This document shows, piece after piece, positions 51,650-60,762 of a stretch of DNA of 64,000 nt. The stretch's first letter is position 1. The number at the start of each line of letters is the position of its first letter. Below the pieces are notes generated by a model. That model had not been told where the DNA came from. It saw only the letters and a program-made list of their open reading frames with translations, and made no database searches. The position numbers and the translations under genes were made by a program. The stretch comes from Mogibacterium sp. (GTDB taxonomy: Bacteria > Bacillota > Clostridia > Peptostreptococcales > Anaerovoracaceae): assembly GCA_016775335.1 (NCBI GenBank), contig JAEUGJ010000030.1:108026-172025 (forward strand), given 5' to 3'.

Positions 51650-52600
51650 CTACAGCATCTTCCGAACCGGAGTTCCGTTCATCCATTCCGTGATGTTCTC
51701 AAAAACCATTTCCGCGCGGCGATCGATGGATTCTCTGGTATCAAAACCCACATGCGGTGTGCATACCAGATTCGGCACGCCCAGCAGCGGATGATTTTCC
51801 GGCAGCGGCGGATCCTTCTCAAATACGTCGGTTCCCGCCTTGATTCTGCCTTCCTTCAGCGCCGCAGCCAGTGCATCCGTATCCACCACCGGACCTCTGG
51901 ATGTGTTAATCAGAATTCCGCCCTGCTTCATGGCACCGATTTCCTCTGCGCCAATCAGACCGCGCGTCTCCGGTGTCAGCGGTGTGTGCACGGATACGAT
52001 ATCCGCCTTCGCCATCACATCCTTCAGGGACATGTACTCGATGCCCAGCGCCTTCGCCTCCGGCTTCTCGCTGCGGCTGTAGCCAACCAGCTTGCATCCG
52101 AATACCTTGAAAATCTCCGCCGTTCTGCAGCCGATGGCACCGGTTCCCACGATGCCCACGGTCTTGCCCGCCAGCTCGTGACCCTGCAGTCCCGCTTTTC
52201 CGCCGCCGGCCTGCACCGAAGCGTCCCCGGCAGTAATATTTCTCAGGCAATCCAGCGTCAGTCCCACGGCCAGCTCTGCCACCGCATCGTTACAATAGCC
52301 GCCGGTGTTGGAGATCAGCACGCCCTTCTCCTTGCAAGCTTCCACATCCACGTGGTCGATACCAACGAACGCCACCGAAATCATCTTCAGATTCTCGTCT
52401 GCCCGAATGACGTCTCCCGGCAGCGGATGGTTGGCGATAATCAGCACCTCCGCATCCCCGGCTCTTTCAATCAGCTCCTGCGTATCCGTGGTTACCGTAT
52501 CATACGCGGTAAAAGTATGTCCCTTGGCGGTGAGCTCTTCCGACAATGCGGACAGCGTCTCCTGCGAAATACCAAGGGGTTCCATGAGAACAATTTTCAT
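51650..52600 (-). CDS. D-2-hydroxyacid dehydrogenase
   Basis: 316 residues with a Rossmann NAD site (VGIVGTGAIGCRTAEIF, about residue 145) and the catalytic triad region: Arg in NTSRGPVVD, Glu in GTDVFEKDPPLP and His in CTPHVGF. Substrates in the family include glycerate, lactate, glyoxylate and hydroxypyruvate. AAGGAGG lies before the ATG at 52600. Next to the allantoin cluster it might reduce glyoxylate or a related oxo acid, but it has its own promoter and no strong operator. Confidence 0.9.
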   Translation of the reverse strand: MKIVLMEPLGISQETLSALSEELTAKGHTFTAYDTVTTDTQELIERAGDAEVLIIANHPLPGDVIRADENLKMISVAFVGIDHVDVEACKEKGVLISNTGGYCNDAVAELAVGLTLDCLRNITAGDASVQAGGGKAGLQGHELAGKTVGIVGTGAIGCRTAEIFKVFGCKLVGYSRSEKPEAKALGIEYMSLKDVMAKADIVSVHTPLTPETRGLIGAEEIGAMKQGGILINTSRGPVVDTDALAAALKEGRIKAGTDVFEKDPPLPENHPLLGVPNLVCTPHVGFDTRESIDRRAEMVFENITEWMNGTPVRKML

Positions 52601-52636
52601 AATCTGCCTCCTTATGCTTTCAATAAAACTAGGGTC

Positions 52637-52665
52637 ATTATAGCACAGTTCCCCGAAAAGGTTAA
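52637..52665 (-). promoter_or_regulatory. Promoter of the D-2-hydroxyacid dehydrogenase
   Basis: TTAACC (52665-52660) and TATAAT (52642-52637) on the minus strand have 17-base spacing. A GGTTAACC palindrome covers the -35. Confidence 0.65.
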
Positions 52666-52743
52666 CCGATTGGCTCGTCCCGGACCTATTAATCCTTCTT
52701 ATGCGTTTGCGGAAAAAAATCACAATCTTTTATAAAAAATGGG

Positions 52744-52921
52744 TTGACTTATTTTTAATCATTTGTTATTATAATAGCGAAATTAGTTGAAACTTCTCCT
52801 TTCATACTAATGATAGAATCTCGAAGGCTTACCAGTAAAAGCCCTTCGAATCATAACCATGCGAAAGCAACCTTTCTTTTAACAGACAAAACCCGGGATG
52901 CCAGTACATCCCGGGTTTTGT
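52744..52921 (+). ncRNA. Candidate small RNA with its own promoter and terminator
   Basis: TTGACT (52744-52749) and TATTAT (52767-52772) have 17-base spacing and point right. There is no plus-strand gene downstream. The stretch to the terminator at 52886-52921 contains a hairpin (CGAAGGCTT...AAGCCCTTCG, 52832-52858). The only open frame (ATG at 52810, 40 codons) lacks a ribosome binding site and would run through the terminator. The expected RNA is about 140 nt. Confidence 0.4.
52886..52921. terminator. Bidirectional intrinsic terminator
   Basis: A 14-bp stem CAAAACCCGGGATG/CATCCCGGGTTTTG with a six-base loop. It ends the LytTR gene on the minus strand and the possible small RNA on the plus strand. 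Confidence 0.88.
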
Positions 52922-52940
52922 CGTCGTCATAAAACAATTG

Positions 52941-53654
52941 CTACCGTTCCAGCCGTTCCTTCAATTCTTTTACCTTCTCGCGGGACACCGAAAGCACGTT
53001 CTCCGGATACCCTTCCATTCGCAGCGCCACGCTATTTTTGCTCCAGAGGAACAGTTCTTGAATCCGGTCCACGTTCACCAGATAGCTCTTGTGAATGCGA
53101 AAAAATTCAGGAAGCTTCTTCTCATACTGCCCAATGGTCTGATGGGCTTCCAGTACCTGTTTGTCCGTGTACATCCGGCAGCCTCGGTTGTAGGTCTCGA
53201 TATATACCACATCTTCCACATTGATGTAAACGGTACGATCTGCACAGACCACAGCAATCCGCTTCGGCTGCAGTTCTGTTTCATTCTCATCCGCCGGATT
53301 TCGCTCCGTGCATTTCCGAACCACCCGCTCAATCCGCTCCGGCTCAAAAGGCTTCATCACATAATCATCCACTTCCAGATTAAAAGCCTGAACCGCATAT
53401 TCCGAATACGCCGTCACGAAACAAATCATCATTTCCGGCTGCAGCTTCTGAAGTGCCGGCACCAAACTCGTGCTGTTCATATCCCCCAGATTAATATCCA
53501 GAAAAAGAAGATCCAGCGGTTCCTCCGTAACCAACCGAATAGCCTCCGTGCCGGAATTCCCTTCCAGAATTTCCATCTCCGGATTCATCTCTTCCAGCTG
53601 AAACCGAAGTTCGCTCCGTGCCGGCCGCTCATCATCAATAATTCCGATTCTCAT
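52941..53654 (-). CDS. LytTR-type response regulator
   Basis: 237 residues. The receiver domain (1-120) has the DD pair in IIDDERPARSE, the phospho-acceptor Asp in LLFLDINLGDM and Lys in YVMKPFEPER. A LytTR DNA-binding domain (about 135-235) has IETYNRGCRMY and FFRIHKSYLVNVDRI. It lies nine bases after the LytS-type kinase, its partner. The next minus-strand gene upstream is the DAACS carrier, so the carrier or the cysteine desulfidase may be a target. Confidence 0.92.
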   Translation of the reverse strand: MRIGIIDDERPARSELRFQLEEMNPEMEILEGNSGTEAIRLVTEEPLDLLFLDINLGDMNSTSLVPALQKLQPEMMICFVTAYSEYAVQAFNLEVDDYVMKPFEPERIERVVRKCTERNPADENETELQPKRIAVVCADRTVYINVEDVVYIETYNRGCRMYTDKQVLEAHQTIGQYEKKLPEFFRIHKSYLVNVDRIQELFLWSKNSVALRMEGYPENVLSVSREKVKELKERLER

Positions 53655-53663
53655 ATCTCGTCC

Positions 53664-55361
53664 TCATTCTTTCTCCTTCCGGTAGGGGAAGCGCAGCGTC
53701 ACGCGGCTTCCATTCTCGCTGCTCTCAATTTGGAGTCCAAAATCAGATCCGTAAATGCTGATTAGTCGGTGATTCACATTGTCCAGTCCGATATGATCTC
53801 CCGGATCCCGATGCGCCCGAATCCGCTGAAGCACATCCTCCGGAAACCCTTTTCCGTGATCCTCCACCGTCACTTCCATGCCAGCTGCATTATTTTTAGA
53901 CGTGATGCCCACATAGCGCACCCCCTCCCTGTCGATTCCGTACCGCACCGCATTCTCCACGATGGGCTGCAGAATCAGCACCGGCACCTCAATGTCCTTG
54001 CGGTGATTCAATTCAATTTCCACATGCAGCTTCTCCTCGAAGCGCGCCGATTCAATTTGCAGGTAATCTCGCACGTGTTCCAGCTCTCCGGAGAACGGCA
54101 CGAAATAGGTGTCCGCATTCAAATTGTACCGGAAAAAAGAAGCCAACACCCGCATCAGTTTCCGAGCTTTCTCCGAATCTTCCCGGCATACAAAGGAAAT
54201 CGTGTTCAGCGCGTTAAAAAGAAAATGCGGATTCACCTGGAACTGGAGTGCCTTGAACTCCGCCTGATTTCGAAGCTGCTGCTGTAATTTCAGTTCTCGG
54301 GCAGAAAGGCGGAATCCGATCATCATCTCCAGAATCCGAAGGAATTCCAGATCGATGGTATTCTGATACCACTTTCGTTTGACCCAGATGACCAGGCTTC
54401 CCCGGGTTTCATCCAATACCGTCAACGGAATGGCTGCGGAATAATTCTCCTGAAGCACCTTTCTCCACACTGTATTGTCCCCGTAAGGCTCGTACATCCG
54501 AAACAGTTTTCCGGACTCCATGCAGTCCACCGCGATTCGCGGAAGTGCATCCGGGAACTTCTCCGGGAATCCGGACTCGTGATGCTCCCATACTTTTATT
54601 TTATTTCGGTCCGTAATCATTACGCCGCTGTATCCGAAAGTATCCAGCATGGCGGACGCGAACTCCCGCAACTTCTCCGTATTGTCCAAGCCCTCATCGA
54701 ACAGCGGCACCAATTTTTCCGCGCCCTCGGAGAATCTCCGAAGCTGATTGCTAGTCTCCGCATCCTGACTTAGGAAAACGTAATTGAAATTGGCAATGAA
54801 AAGCACCAGTCCCACCGAGTTAATCAGAATCATGGGGGCTGCGATTCCCATAATCGCGTTCACCGCAACTTTGAGAGAAACGGTCAGCCGTACCAAGGAA
54901 AAGACTTCAAATACCTCCGCAAAAATCCCAAGCAGTACCATATCCTTGTACTTCCAGTGTCCCCGTTGAAAGTACGGATAAAATCCGGCTCCCAGAAGGC
55001 CGCAGCACACCGTGGAGAACGCCATGGAACGGGCCAGAGATGCCGGGGAAGTATAGAATAAAACAAACGCGCCGCCCAACATGGATGCGAAAAAACCGGT
55101 CACCGGTCCGCCCAGCAAGCCGGCCGCCATCGTCCCAATCATCCGGGTGTTGAGGCTGTATGAAGCTGTTTTTATCTCCATCAGGGTGGAGAGCACAATA
55201 ATGGCAAAAAAAACGATGGATAGGATGAAATCCTCCCGCAGGCTCCGGTGCTCCCGCTGAATGCTCCGCTGAAACGCCGGCACGTGGGAAAGGATGTTGG
55301 CGATAATCACCAGCACCGCAATATTGACAATCAGCGAATATATCATCATCCGCATTTCCAT
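53664..55361 (-). CDS. LytS-type sensor histidine kinase
   Basis: 565 residues. The N-terminal 200 residues carry about six hydrophobic segments of the 5TMR-LYT kind (MIGTMAAGLLGGPVTGFFAS). A GAF-like middle (about 215-350) follows. The His_kinase domain has FQVNPHFLFNALNTISFVCR (His about 385), and the HATPase_c domain has QPIVENAVRYGI and DHGKGFP. It pairs with the LytTR regulator just downstream. The signal is unknown; LytS relatives sense pyruvate, membrane state or nutrients. Confidence 0.92.
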   Translation of the reverse strand: MEMRMMIYSLIVNIAVLVIIANILSHVPAFQRSIQREHRSLREDFILSIVFFAIIVLSTLMEIKTASYSLNTRMIGTMAAGLLGGPVTGFFASMLGGAFVLFYTSPASLARSMAFSTVCCGLLGAGFYPYFQRGHWKYKDMVLLGIFAEVFEVFSLVRLTVSLKVAVNAIMGIAAPMILINSVGLVLFIANFNYVFLSQDAETSNQLRRFSEGAEKLVPLFDEGLDNTEKLREFASAMLDTFGYSGVMITDRNKIKVWEHHESGFPEKFPDALPRIAVDCMESGKLFRMYEPYGDNTVWRKVLQENYSAAIPLTVLDETRGSLVIWVKRKWYQNTIDLEFLRILEMMIGFRLSARELKLQQQLRNQAEFKALQFQVNPHFLFNALNTISFVCREDSEKARKLMRVLASFFRYNLNADTYFVPFSGELEHVRDYLQIESARFEEKLHVEIELNHRKDIEVPVLILQPIVENAVRYGIDREGVRYVGITSKNNAAGMEVTVEDHGKGFPEDVLQRIRAHRDPGDHIGLDNVNHRLISIYGSDFGLQIESSENGSRVTLRFPYRKEKE

Positions 55362-55424
55362 ATTTCGTTCTCCTTCTCTTCTGTTCTCTTAAAGTGTATC
55401 ATCTCGGTTAATTTCGCACAAGGC

Positions 55425-55454
55425 AAAAACCCGACGCAAGTGCATCGGGTTTTC
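55425..55454. terminator. Intrinsic terminator
   Basis: AAAACCCGA/TCGGGTTTT arms with an 11-base loop. It lies in the gap between the DAACS carrier stop (55502) and the LytS gene start, and probably ends the carrier transcript. Confidence 0.75.
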
Positions 55455-55501
55455 GGTTGAAGATTTATGTATGTATGATTTTTCTCAAAAGAGTTTGAGC
55501 A

Positions 55502-56746
55502 TTAATAGGTAACGACTTTCTTGTCGTCGAATACATCGTGATCCAGCTCGCCGATTTTGCTGGCAACCAGCATTCCAACCATAACGTCAACGTCTACGTT
55601 CATCAGGGTACGGAACATTCCGGCGAACCAGTCGATTCCGATGAGAACGGCGATGCTTTCCAGCGGCAGTCCCAGGGAGGATGCCAGGAAGGTGTAGACG
55701 ATTACCGAACCACCCGGAACGGAAATGGTTCCCAGGCACATCAGGCAGGACAGCAGAATGGCCATTCCCATCTGCGTTGCGGTCATGTGGATTCCGGTGG
55801 ACTGTGCCATGAAGAAGATGGCGGAAACGTAGCACATTGCCGCACCGCAGCTGTTCATGGACATGGTAATCGGACCGGTAAAGTCTGCCACTTTGCGGCT
55901 CACGCCGAACTTGGTAACTTCGTCTTCAATCTTGGTTGGCAGACAGATTGCACCGGAAGTCGTGGTTACGGCCATGATGGACATCTTTGCGAACTTCTTC
56001 GGCATTTTAGCAATATTGCACTTGGTCAGCGCTGCCGTCAGCGGTGTGTACAGCAGGAACTGAATTACATCGCCAATCAACAGCAATCCCAGGAACTTCA
56101 GCATCGGCACGATAACCGAGAAACCGGTCGAACCGGCCACGTTTGCCAGCAGGCAGAAGATACCGATCGGAGCCACGTTCATCACGATTTTGATGATATT
56201 GGTGATGGTTCCGTTCAGACCGACAATCCAGTCTACAACAACCTTGTTGCCGCTCTCTCTTGCGTATGCACCCATTGCCACGCCGAAGAACAGCGCAAAT
56301 ACGATGCACGGTACCATGGAGCCTTCGGACATCGCCTGAATTACATTGGTCGGCACGAAGTTCAGAATGGTTTCCTGCAGCGAGGTGGATTCCACGCTCT
56401 GCTTTGCCACATCGGCCGCACCGGCAAGGCTGACACCGATTCCCGGCTTAATCAGCAGGGACAGTCCCACACCCAGTCCGGCGGAAACGATGGTGAAGAT
56501 GATGATCCACTTAAATGTATGGAATCCCATCTTTCCAACATCCTGACCGTCACCGCTGCCTACCGCACCGGCTACCGCGGTCATTACCAGAATGACAACC
56601 GACATCTGAATCAGTCTCAGGAAAATATCCCCGATGAACTTCAGGTTTGCCGCCCACGGTCCCACCAGGGCACCGAAGATGATACCGGCGACAGTTGCAA
56701 TTAGAATCTGCGTTGTTAAGGATACTTTGATTTTTTTCTTTTCCAT
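55502..56746 (-). CDS. Dicarboxylate/amino acid:cation symporter (DAACS family)
   Basis: 414 residues, with about eight helices and two re-entrant loops. The serine-rich loop reads TTTSGAICLP. The helix that carries NMDGTA in glutamate carriers reads MSMNSCGAAM, so it is unlikely to be a classic glutamate or dicarboxylate carrier. Together with the neighbouring cysteine desulfidase-type gene, a role in cystine, cysteine or serine uptake is plausible but not shown. AAGGAG precedes the ATG. Confidence 0.87.
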   Translation of the reverse strand: MEKKKIKVSLTTQILIATVAGIIFGALVGPWAANLKFIGDIFLRLIQMSVVILVMTAVAGAVGSGDGQDVGKMGFHTFKWIIIFTIVSAGLGVGLSLLIKPGIGVSLAGAADVAKQSVESTSLQETILNFVPTNVIQAMSEGSMVPCIVFALFFGVAMGAYARESGNKVVVDWIVGLNGTITNIIKIVMNVAPIGIFCLLANVAGSTGFSVIVPMLKFLGLLLIGDVIQFLLYTPLTAALTKCNIAKMPKKFAKMSIMAVTTTSGAICLPTKIEDEVTKFGVSRKVADFTGPITMSMNSCGAAMCYVSAIFFMAQSTGIHMTATQMGMAILLSCLMCLGTISVPGGSVIVYTFLASSLGLPLESIAVLIGIDWFAGMFRTLMNVDVDVMVGMLVASKIGELDHDVFDDKKVVTY

Positions 56747-56881
56747 AACAAAACTCCTTATAATTGTTCTTGAAATTATAGCTTTCTTATAACCGCACTA
56801 TACCATACAAGCCGCTAAATTCAACGAATTCTGCATGAACGGTGGCAAAATCCGCTTAAACGGTAACGGACCCCATAAAAA

Positions 56882-56908
56882 CACCCGGGACGCATTCGTC
56901 CCGGGGTT
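56882..56908 (-). terminator. Terminator of the cysteine desulfidase gene
   Basis: CCCGGGACG/CGTCCCGGG with a four-base loop is followed by TGTTTTTAT on the minus strand. Confidence 0.75.
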
Positions 56909-56941
56909 CGTTCTGCAATCGCGCGCATGCATTCTCACAGC

Positions 56942-58237
56942 TTATTTTTCGCTCATAATCTCCACGATGGTCTTCTCGGTGCCCACCATTCCCGGCGACG
57001 CAATCCGCCCCATGTTTCTCATGGTTTCCTCCGGCGTCTTCCCGTTAATTCCGTGGATGTCCTCAATGGAAATTCCGACCATCGCCAGATCCGCCGACCG
57101 GAATGCAGCATCGCAAGCCGCAATTCCCTTCATAGCGCACCCGTGATTTCCACCGTCACAGATCATTCCGGTAATGCTGGACGCCATATTCCGAAGGCAT
57201 TTGTCCATTTCCGAGGCGCCGCCTCCGTTCATAAAAACAAGTCCGCAGGCCATCCCGCTTCCGGCTGCAATCGCACAGCCGCAGAATGCGGAAAGTCGTC
57301 CGGAATATTCTTTGATGTACATGCAAATCAAATAACTCAGCGCCGTCGCCCGGCACAGCTCGGTCTCCGACAGCCCCCGAATCTTTGCCACTCCGTACAG
57401 CGGCATGGTGGCGATGATTCCGTGAGCACCGGATCCGGTGATGCTCATGGCCGGTGCATCCAATCCGATTACTCGAGATTCAATGGCACCGTTGCACAGA
57501 AGGGATGCCGTCGCCAACTCGTTCTCCGAGAAGAGCGCATCCCCGTTAGCTTCCAATAAATAATGGAGGTACGGCGTCCGGTCGCTGTCCAACCCCTTTC
57601 GGAACAGCTCCATATTCATGGCAAAAGCATCCCGAATGAACGCAATCTCCTCCGCCGGAACGGTTTCTGCATATTCCAGCATCTCCCGGAGGGTATGCCG
57701 GTGAATCAGCGGAACCTCTTCCCCTTCGGTCTCCTCCGGTGCCCCGGAATCCTCTGCACAATGGTTTTCTTTTTGGCCGAAAACCACCTCTCCGTTCACT
57801 TCCACCCACAAGATGTTGGTGTGAGAATCCCGGATTTTCACCGTGGCCGTGCCGGATTCCGTTTGAACCGTGGCTTCGATGTGGATTCGGCTGGAAATTT
57901 CGGACATCTCCGCATGCACCCGCTTCTGTGCCACCAAATCCTCTGCCTTCCGGTTGTCTTCTTCCGTCACGTCCCGTAGACTCTCCAGCCCCAGCTCCGG
58001 CTTTCCGGCCACCGCTCCCAGGGCCGCCGCATATAGGTTCCCGTAATGGCTGCTGTTGGGGATTCCGCAGGTGAAGGCGTTTTTGTACATGCCGCTGTTC
58101 ATCCGAAGGGTGACCTCCCGGATGCCGCCGGTAAGATAGGATGCCGCAGTGGATACGGCGAACGCAATGGCCCCCGGCTCCGTTACGCCTAGCGCCGGCT
58201 TCATGTCGTTTCGAATCAATTCAGTGAATGGATGCAT
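56942..58237 (-). CDS. L-cysteine desulfidase / UPF0597 family (CyuA/YhaM-like)
   Basis: 431 residues. The family is [4Fe-4S]-dependent and splits L-cysteine into pyruvate, H2S and NH3; relatives act on L-serine. Conserved parts are GVTEPGAIAFAVS, the cysteine motifs FTCGIPNSSH, SAFCGCAIAAGSG and ICDGGNHGCAMKG, and TGSGAHGI. The start has AAGGAGG. The neighbours (amino-acid ABC importer upstream, DAACS symporter downstream) fit uptake and breakdown of cyst(e)ine or serine for energy. Confidence 0.88.
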   Translation of the reverse strand: MHPFTELIRNDMKPALGVTEPGAIAFAVSTAASYLTGGIREVTLRMNSGMYKNAFTCGIPNSSHYGNLYAAALGAVAGKPELGLESLRDVTEEDNRKAEDLVAQKRVHAEMSEISSRIHIEATVQTESGTATVKIRDSHTNILWVEVNGEVVFGQKENHCAEDSGAPEETEGEEVPLIHRHTLREMLEYAETVPAEEIAFIRDAFAMNMELFRKGLDSDRTPYLHYLLEANGDALFSENELATASLLCNGAIESRVIGLDAPAMSITGSGAHGIIATMPLYGVAKIRGLSETELCRATALSYLICMYIKEYSGRLSAFCGCAIAAGSGMACGLVFMNGGGASEMDKCLRNMASSITGMICDGGNHGCAMKGIAACDAAFRSADLAMVGISIEDIHGINGKTPEETMRNMGRIASPGMVGTEKTIVEIMSEK

Positions 58238-58273
58238 AACATATACCTCCTTGATGAGCTCTGTATTATGTCC

Positions 58274-58996
58274 TTATAATACCATACTCAAGAAAGTCTG
58301 TGTTCTCTCATTCTGCGGATTTCCAAATATTTCTTCCGGCGTTCCCTGCTCCAGAATCACGCCCTCATCGATGAACAACACGCGGTCCGCCACCTCTCTG
58401 GCAAATCCCATCTCGTGGGTGACGATGACCATGGTCATGCCGTCTTCCGCCAGCTGCTTCATAACCGCCAGTACTTCGCCTACCATTTCCGGGTCCAACG
58501 CGGAAGTCGGCTCATCGAAAAGCATGATTTCCGGCTTCATCGCCAGCGCCCGGGCAATGGCCACACGCTGCTTCTGACCCCCGGAAAGGGAGGACGGATA
58601 GGCTTCCGCTTTGTCCAGCAGACCCACCACATCCAGAAGCCGGCGGGCTTCCGCTTCCGCTTCGCTCCGCTCCTGACCTTTTACCTTAATCGGAGCCAGC
58701 GTAATATTGTCCAGCACGCTCATATGAGGGAACAGGTTGAAATTCTGGAATACCATGCCCAGTTTCTCCCGGATTTTGTCGATGTCCCGATCCGGTGCAT
58801 TGATTTTCTCGCCATCCAGAATCACCTCGCCGGATGTCGGCTCCTCGAGAAGGTTCAGACAGCGGAGAAACGTACTTTTACCGGAGCCGGAAGGTCCGAT
58901 GATGCAGACCACTTCCCCCTCATTGATTGTTTCGTTAATCCCCCGCAGCACGTGGTTTTTTCCGAAGGATTTTTCAAGATTCTTAACCTCGATCAC
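58274..58996 (-). CDS. Polar amino acid ABC transporter ATP-binding protein (GlnQ/TcyC type)
   Basis: 240 residues with Walker A GPSGSGKST, Q-loop QNFNLFPHM, signature LSGGQKQRVAIARALA, Walker B IMLFDEPTSALD and the H-loop His in VTHE. It energises uptake of polar amino acids. Its start overlaps the permease gene by 14 bases, which suggests coupling. The cysteine desulfidase gene starts 37 bases after its stop. Confidence 0.94.
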   Translation of the reverse strand: MIEVKNLEKSFGKNHVLRGINETINEGEVVCIIGPSGSGKSTFLRCLNLLEEPTSGEVILDGEKINAPDRDIDKIREKLGMVFQNFNLFPHMSVLDNITLAPIKVKGQERSEAEAEARRLLDVVGLLDKAEAYPSSLSGGQKQRVAIARALAMKPEIMLFDEPTSALDPEMVGEVLAVMKQLAEDGMTMVIVTHEMGFAREVADRVLFIDEGVILEQGTPEEIFGNPQNERTQTFLSMVL

Positions 58997-59657
58997 TTTG
59001 TGCCAGCCTCCTCTCTACAAACGATACCAGTCTCGCCAACGTCAGCGTCATAATTAAATAGATTACAGCCACTCCGATGTACGCCTGGAATGACAGGAAA
59101 CTGGAAGATGCCCACAGCGTACCCCGCCGTGTCACTTCCACAATGCCCACCACCGACAAAATCGACGTTTCCTTAATCAGGGCGATAAATTCGTTGCCCA
59201 TGGCCGGAACGATGATTTTGAAAGCCTGCGGGACGATGACATACCGCATGGTCATGCGGCTGCTCATACCCAAGGAGCGAGCGGCTTCCGTCTGGCCGAT
59301 ATCCACGGCCTGTAATCCGCTTCGGATGATTTCTGCCATATATGCGGAACTGTTAATTCCGCAGGCGATGAAACCAACGATGATAAAATGGGTCCAATTG
59401 AACTGAATTCCAAAGTTGGATTTCAGAAGATTCGGCAAGCCGTATGCCAGAATGAGCACCTGCACCATCAGCGGGGTGCCTCTCAGCACGTCCACGTAAA
59501 CCGTTGCAATTCCACGCAGAACCCGATGTTTGGACATTTTTGCAATAGCGACAAAAAGACCGATAACCAATCCGGCCAGCACCGCTACCAATGAAATGAT
59601 CAATGTGGTCGGCACGCCTTGGGCCGCGACCGCAATTCCGTGTAAATAATCTGCCAA
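58983..59657 (-). CDS. Polar amino acid ABC transporter permease (HisM type)
   Basis: 224 residues with five predicted helices. The EAA loop is EAARSLGMSSRMTMRYVIVP, which contacts the ATPase. DVLRGTPLMVQVLIL is typical of the HisM/GlnP group. AGGAGG precedes the ATG. It lies about 100 bases after the binding-protein gene, with a hairpin in that gap, and overlaps the ATPase gene. Confidence 0.93.
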   Translation of the reverse strand: MADYLHGIAVAAQGVPTTLIISLVAVLAGLVIGLFVAIAKMSKHRVLRGIATVYVDVLRGTPLMVQVLILAYGLPNLLKSNFGIQFNWTHFIIVGFIACGINSSAYMAEIIRSGLQAVDIGQTEAARSLGMSSRMTMRYVIVPQAFKIIVPAMGNEFIALIKETSILSVVGIVEVTRRGTLWASSSFLSFQAYIGVAVIYLIMTLTLARLVSFVERRLAQSDRG

Positions 59658-59678
59658 AATAATTCCTCCTGAACAGAA

Positions 59679-59722
59679 ATTGACCTCTGCCCCGAATCAA
59701 TCGTCCGGGCCAGAAGGTCAAT
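59679..59722 (-). terminator. Partial terminator between binding protein and permease genes
   Basis: ATTGACCT/AGGTCAAT arms with an inner CCCG/CGGG pairing, followed by TTTCTG on the minus strand. This arrangement commonly makes the binding protein more abundant than the permease. Confidence 0.55.
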
Positions 59723-59758
59723 CGCAATTTTTCAAAATTCGAGTGTCTTGTTCATCGA

Positions 59759-60535
59759 CTACTTGTTGAACCACTCATCTACCAGCTTATCGTAGGTGCC
59801 GTCTTCCTTGATGTTGGCAAGACCCTTGTTGATCTTTTCCAGAAGTTCATCATTTCCATTGGCAACGGCAAAACCGTAGTTCTCTGCGTTGAGTGCTTCA
59901 CCTACCATTTTTACCTTGTCCGGCTGCTTCTTCATGTACGCTTCGTTTACCGGCTTGTCGTTGATTACGGCAGAAACGTCCCCGTTAATCAGCTGCATCA
60001 TCGCCGTATCCAGGCCGTCAACGATTACCGCTTCTTTAATCTTGCCTTCCTTCTTGAGGGTCTTCACCTTCTCCGCACCGGTGGTTCCGGTCTGAGCCGC
60101 AACCTTCATATCCGGAGTCAAATCATCGATGCTCTTGATGTCGTTATTGTCATTCGCAACTACAACGTACAGCTGAGACTCATAGTATGCATCGCTGAAA
60201 TCCACCTGCTTCTGTCTTTCCTTATCGTCCTTGTTCATTCCCGCTGCGACGATATCGATGTTGTCGGCTTTGAGTGCCGGAATCAGACCGTCAAAGGACA
60301 GGTTCTCAAAGGTTACCTCGAAGCCCTGGTCCTTGCCGATGGCCTTAATCAGGTCCATATCCAATCCCACGATGTTCTGATCTTCATCAGTGGTATCAAA
60401 CGGCGGGAATGTCGGTTCGGTTCCCACCTTATAACTTACCGTTTCCTTATCGCTGCCACCGCCGCATGCTGTCAACGAGATAATCATTCCTACGGACAGC
60501 AGGGCTGCCAGCACCAAAGTTACTTTCTTTTTCAT
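59759..60535 (-). CDS. Amino acid ABC transporter substrate-binding lipoprotein
   Basis: 258 residues. A lipoprotein signal with lipobox LTAC and Cys about 25 is followed by GGGSDK. The SBP_bac_3 fold is shown by TEPTFPPFDTTDEDQNIVGL, DGLIPALKADNIDIV, the ligand-site region KERQKQVDFSDAYYES, and the Asp region LINGDVSAVINDK. GAGGAGG lies nine bases before the ATG at 60535. Polar amino acids are expected; cystine would fit the desulfidase neighbour but is not shown. Confidence 0.92.
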   Translation of the reverse strand: MKKKVTLVLAALLSVGMIISLTACGGGSDKETVSYKVGTEPTFPPFDTTDEDQNIVGLDMDLIKAIGKDQGFEVTFENLSFDGLIPALKADNIDIVAAGMNKDDKERQKQVDFSDAYYESQLYVVVANDNNDIKSIDDLTPDMKVAAQTGTTGAEKVKTLKKEGKIKEAVIVDGLDTAMMQLINGDVSAVINDKPVNEAYMKKQPDKVKMVGEALNAENYGFAVANGNDELLEKINKGLANIKEDGTYDKLVDEWFNK

Positions 60536-60692
60536 ATTTTCCATCCTCCTCAAACATAATCTTAAATCTTCTCAAACATATTCTTAATCGTTTTCATAAT
60601 TATAAATGTTTTCGCATGATTATGCAATAGTTATTTTGGCTTTTTTTACAGAAAAATCCGTTTTTCATGTTTCTTTTTTCAAACACAAGCAA

Positions 60693-60724
60693 AAAGAGCG
60701 GAATCTTCCTCAATTCCACTCTTT
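60693..60724 (-). terminator. Terminator of the ferredoxin/flavoprotein unit
   Basis: AAAGAGCGGAAT pairs with ATTCCACTCTTT (one mismatch), followed by TTGCTTG and T-rich DNA on the minus strand. It lies 39 bases after the ferredoxin stop. Confidence 0.7.
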
Positions 60725-60762
60725 CGCAAATGTAGGTATATGTGAAGGTATTGATAAAAATA

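Noticed and set aside
52810..52932. 40-codon reading frame MIESRRLTSK...
   Set aside because: It has no ribosome binding site and runs through a strong intrinsic terminator; non-coding RNA is the better reading.
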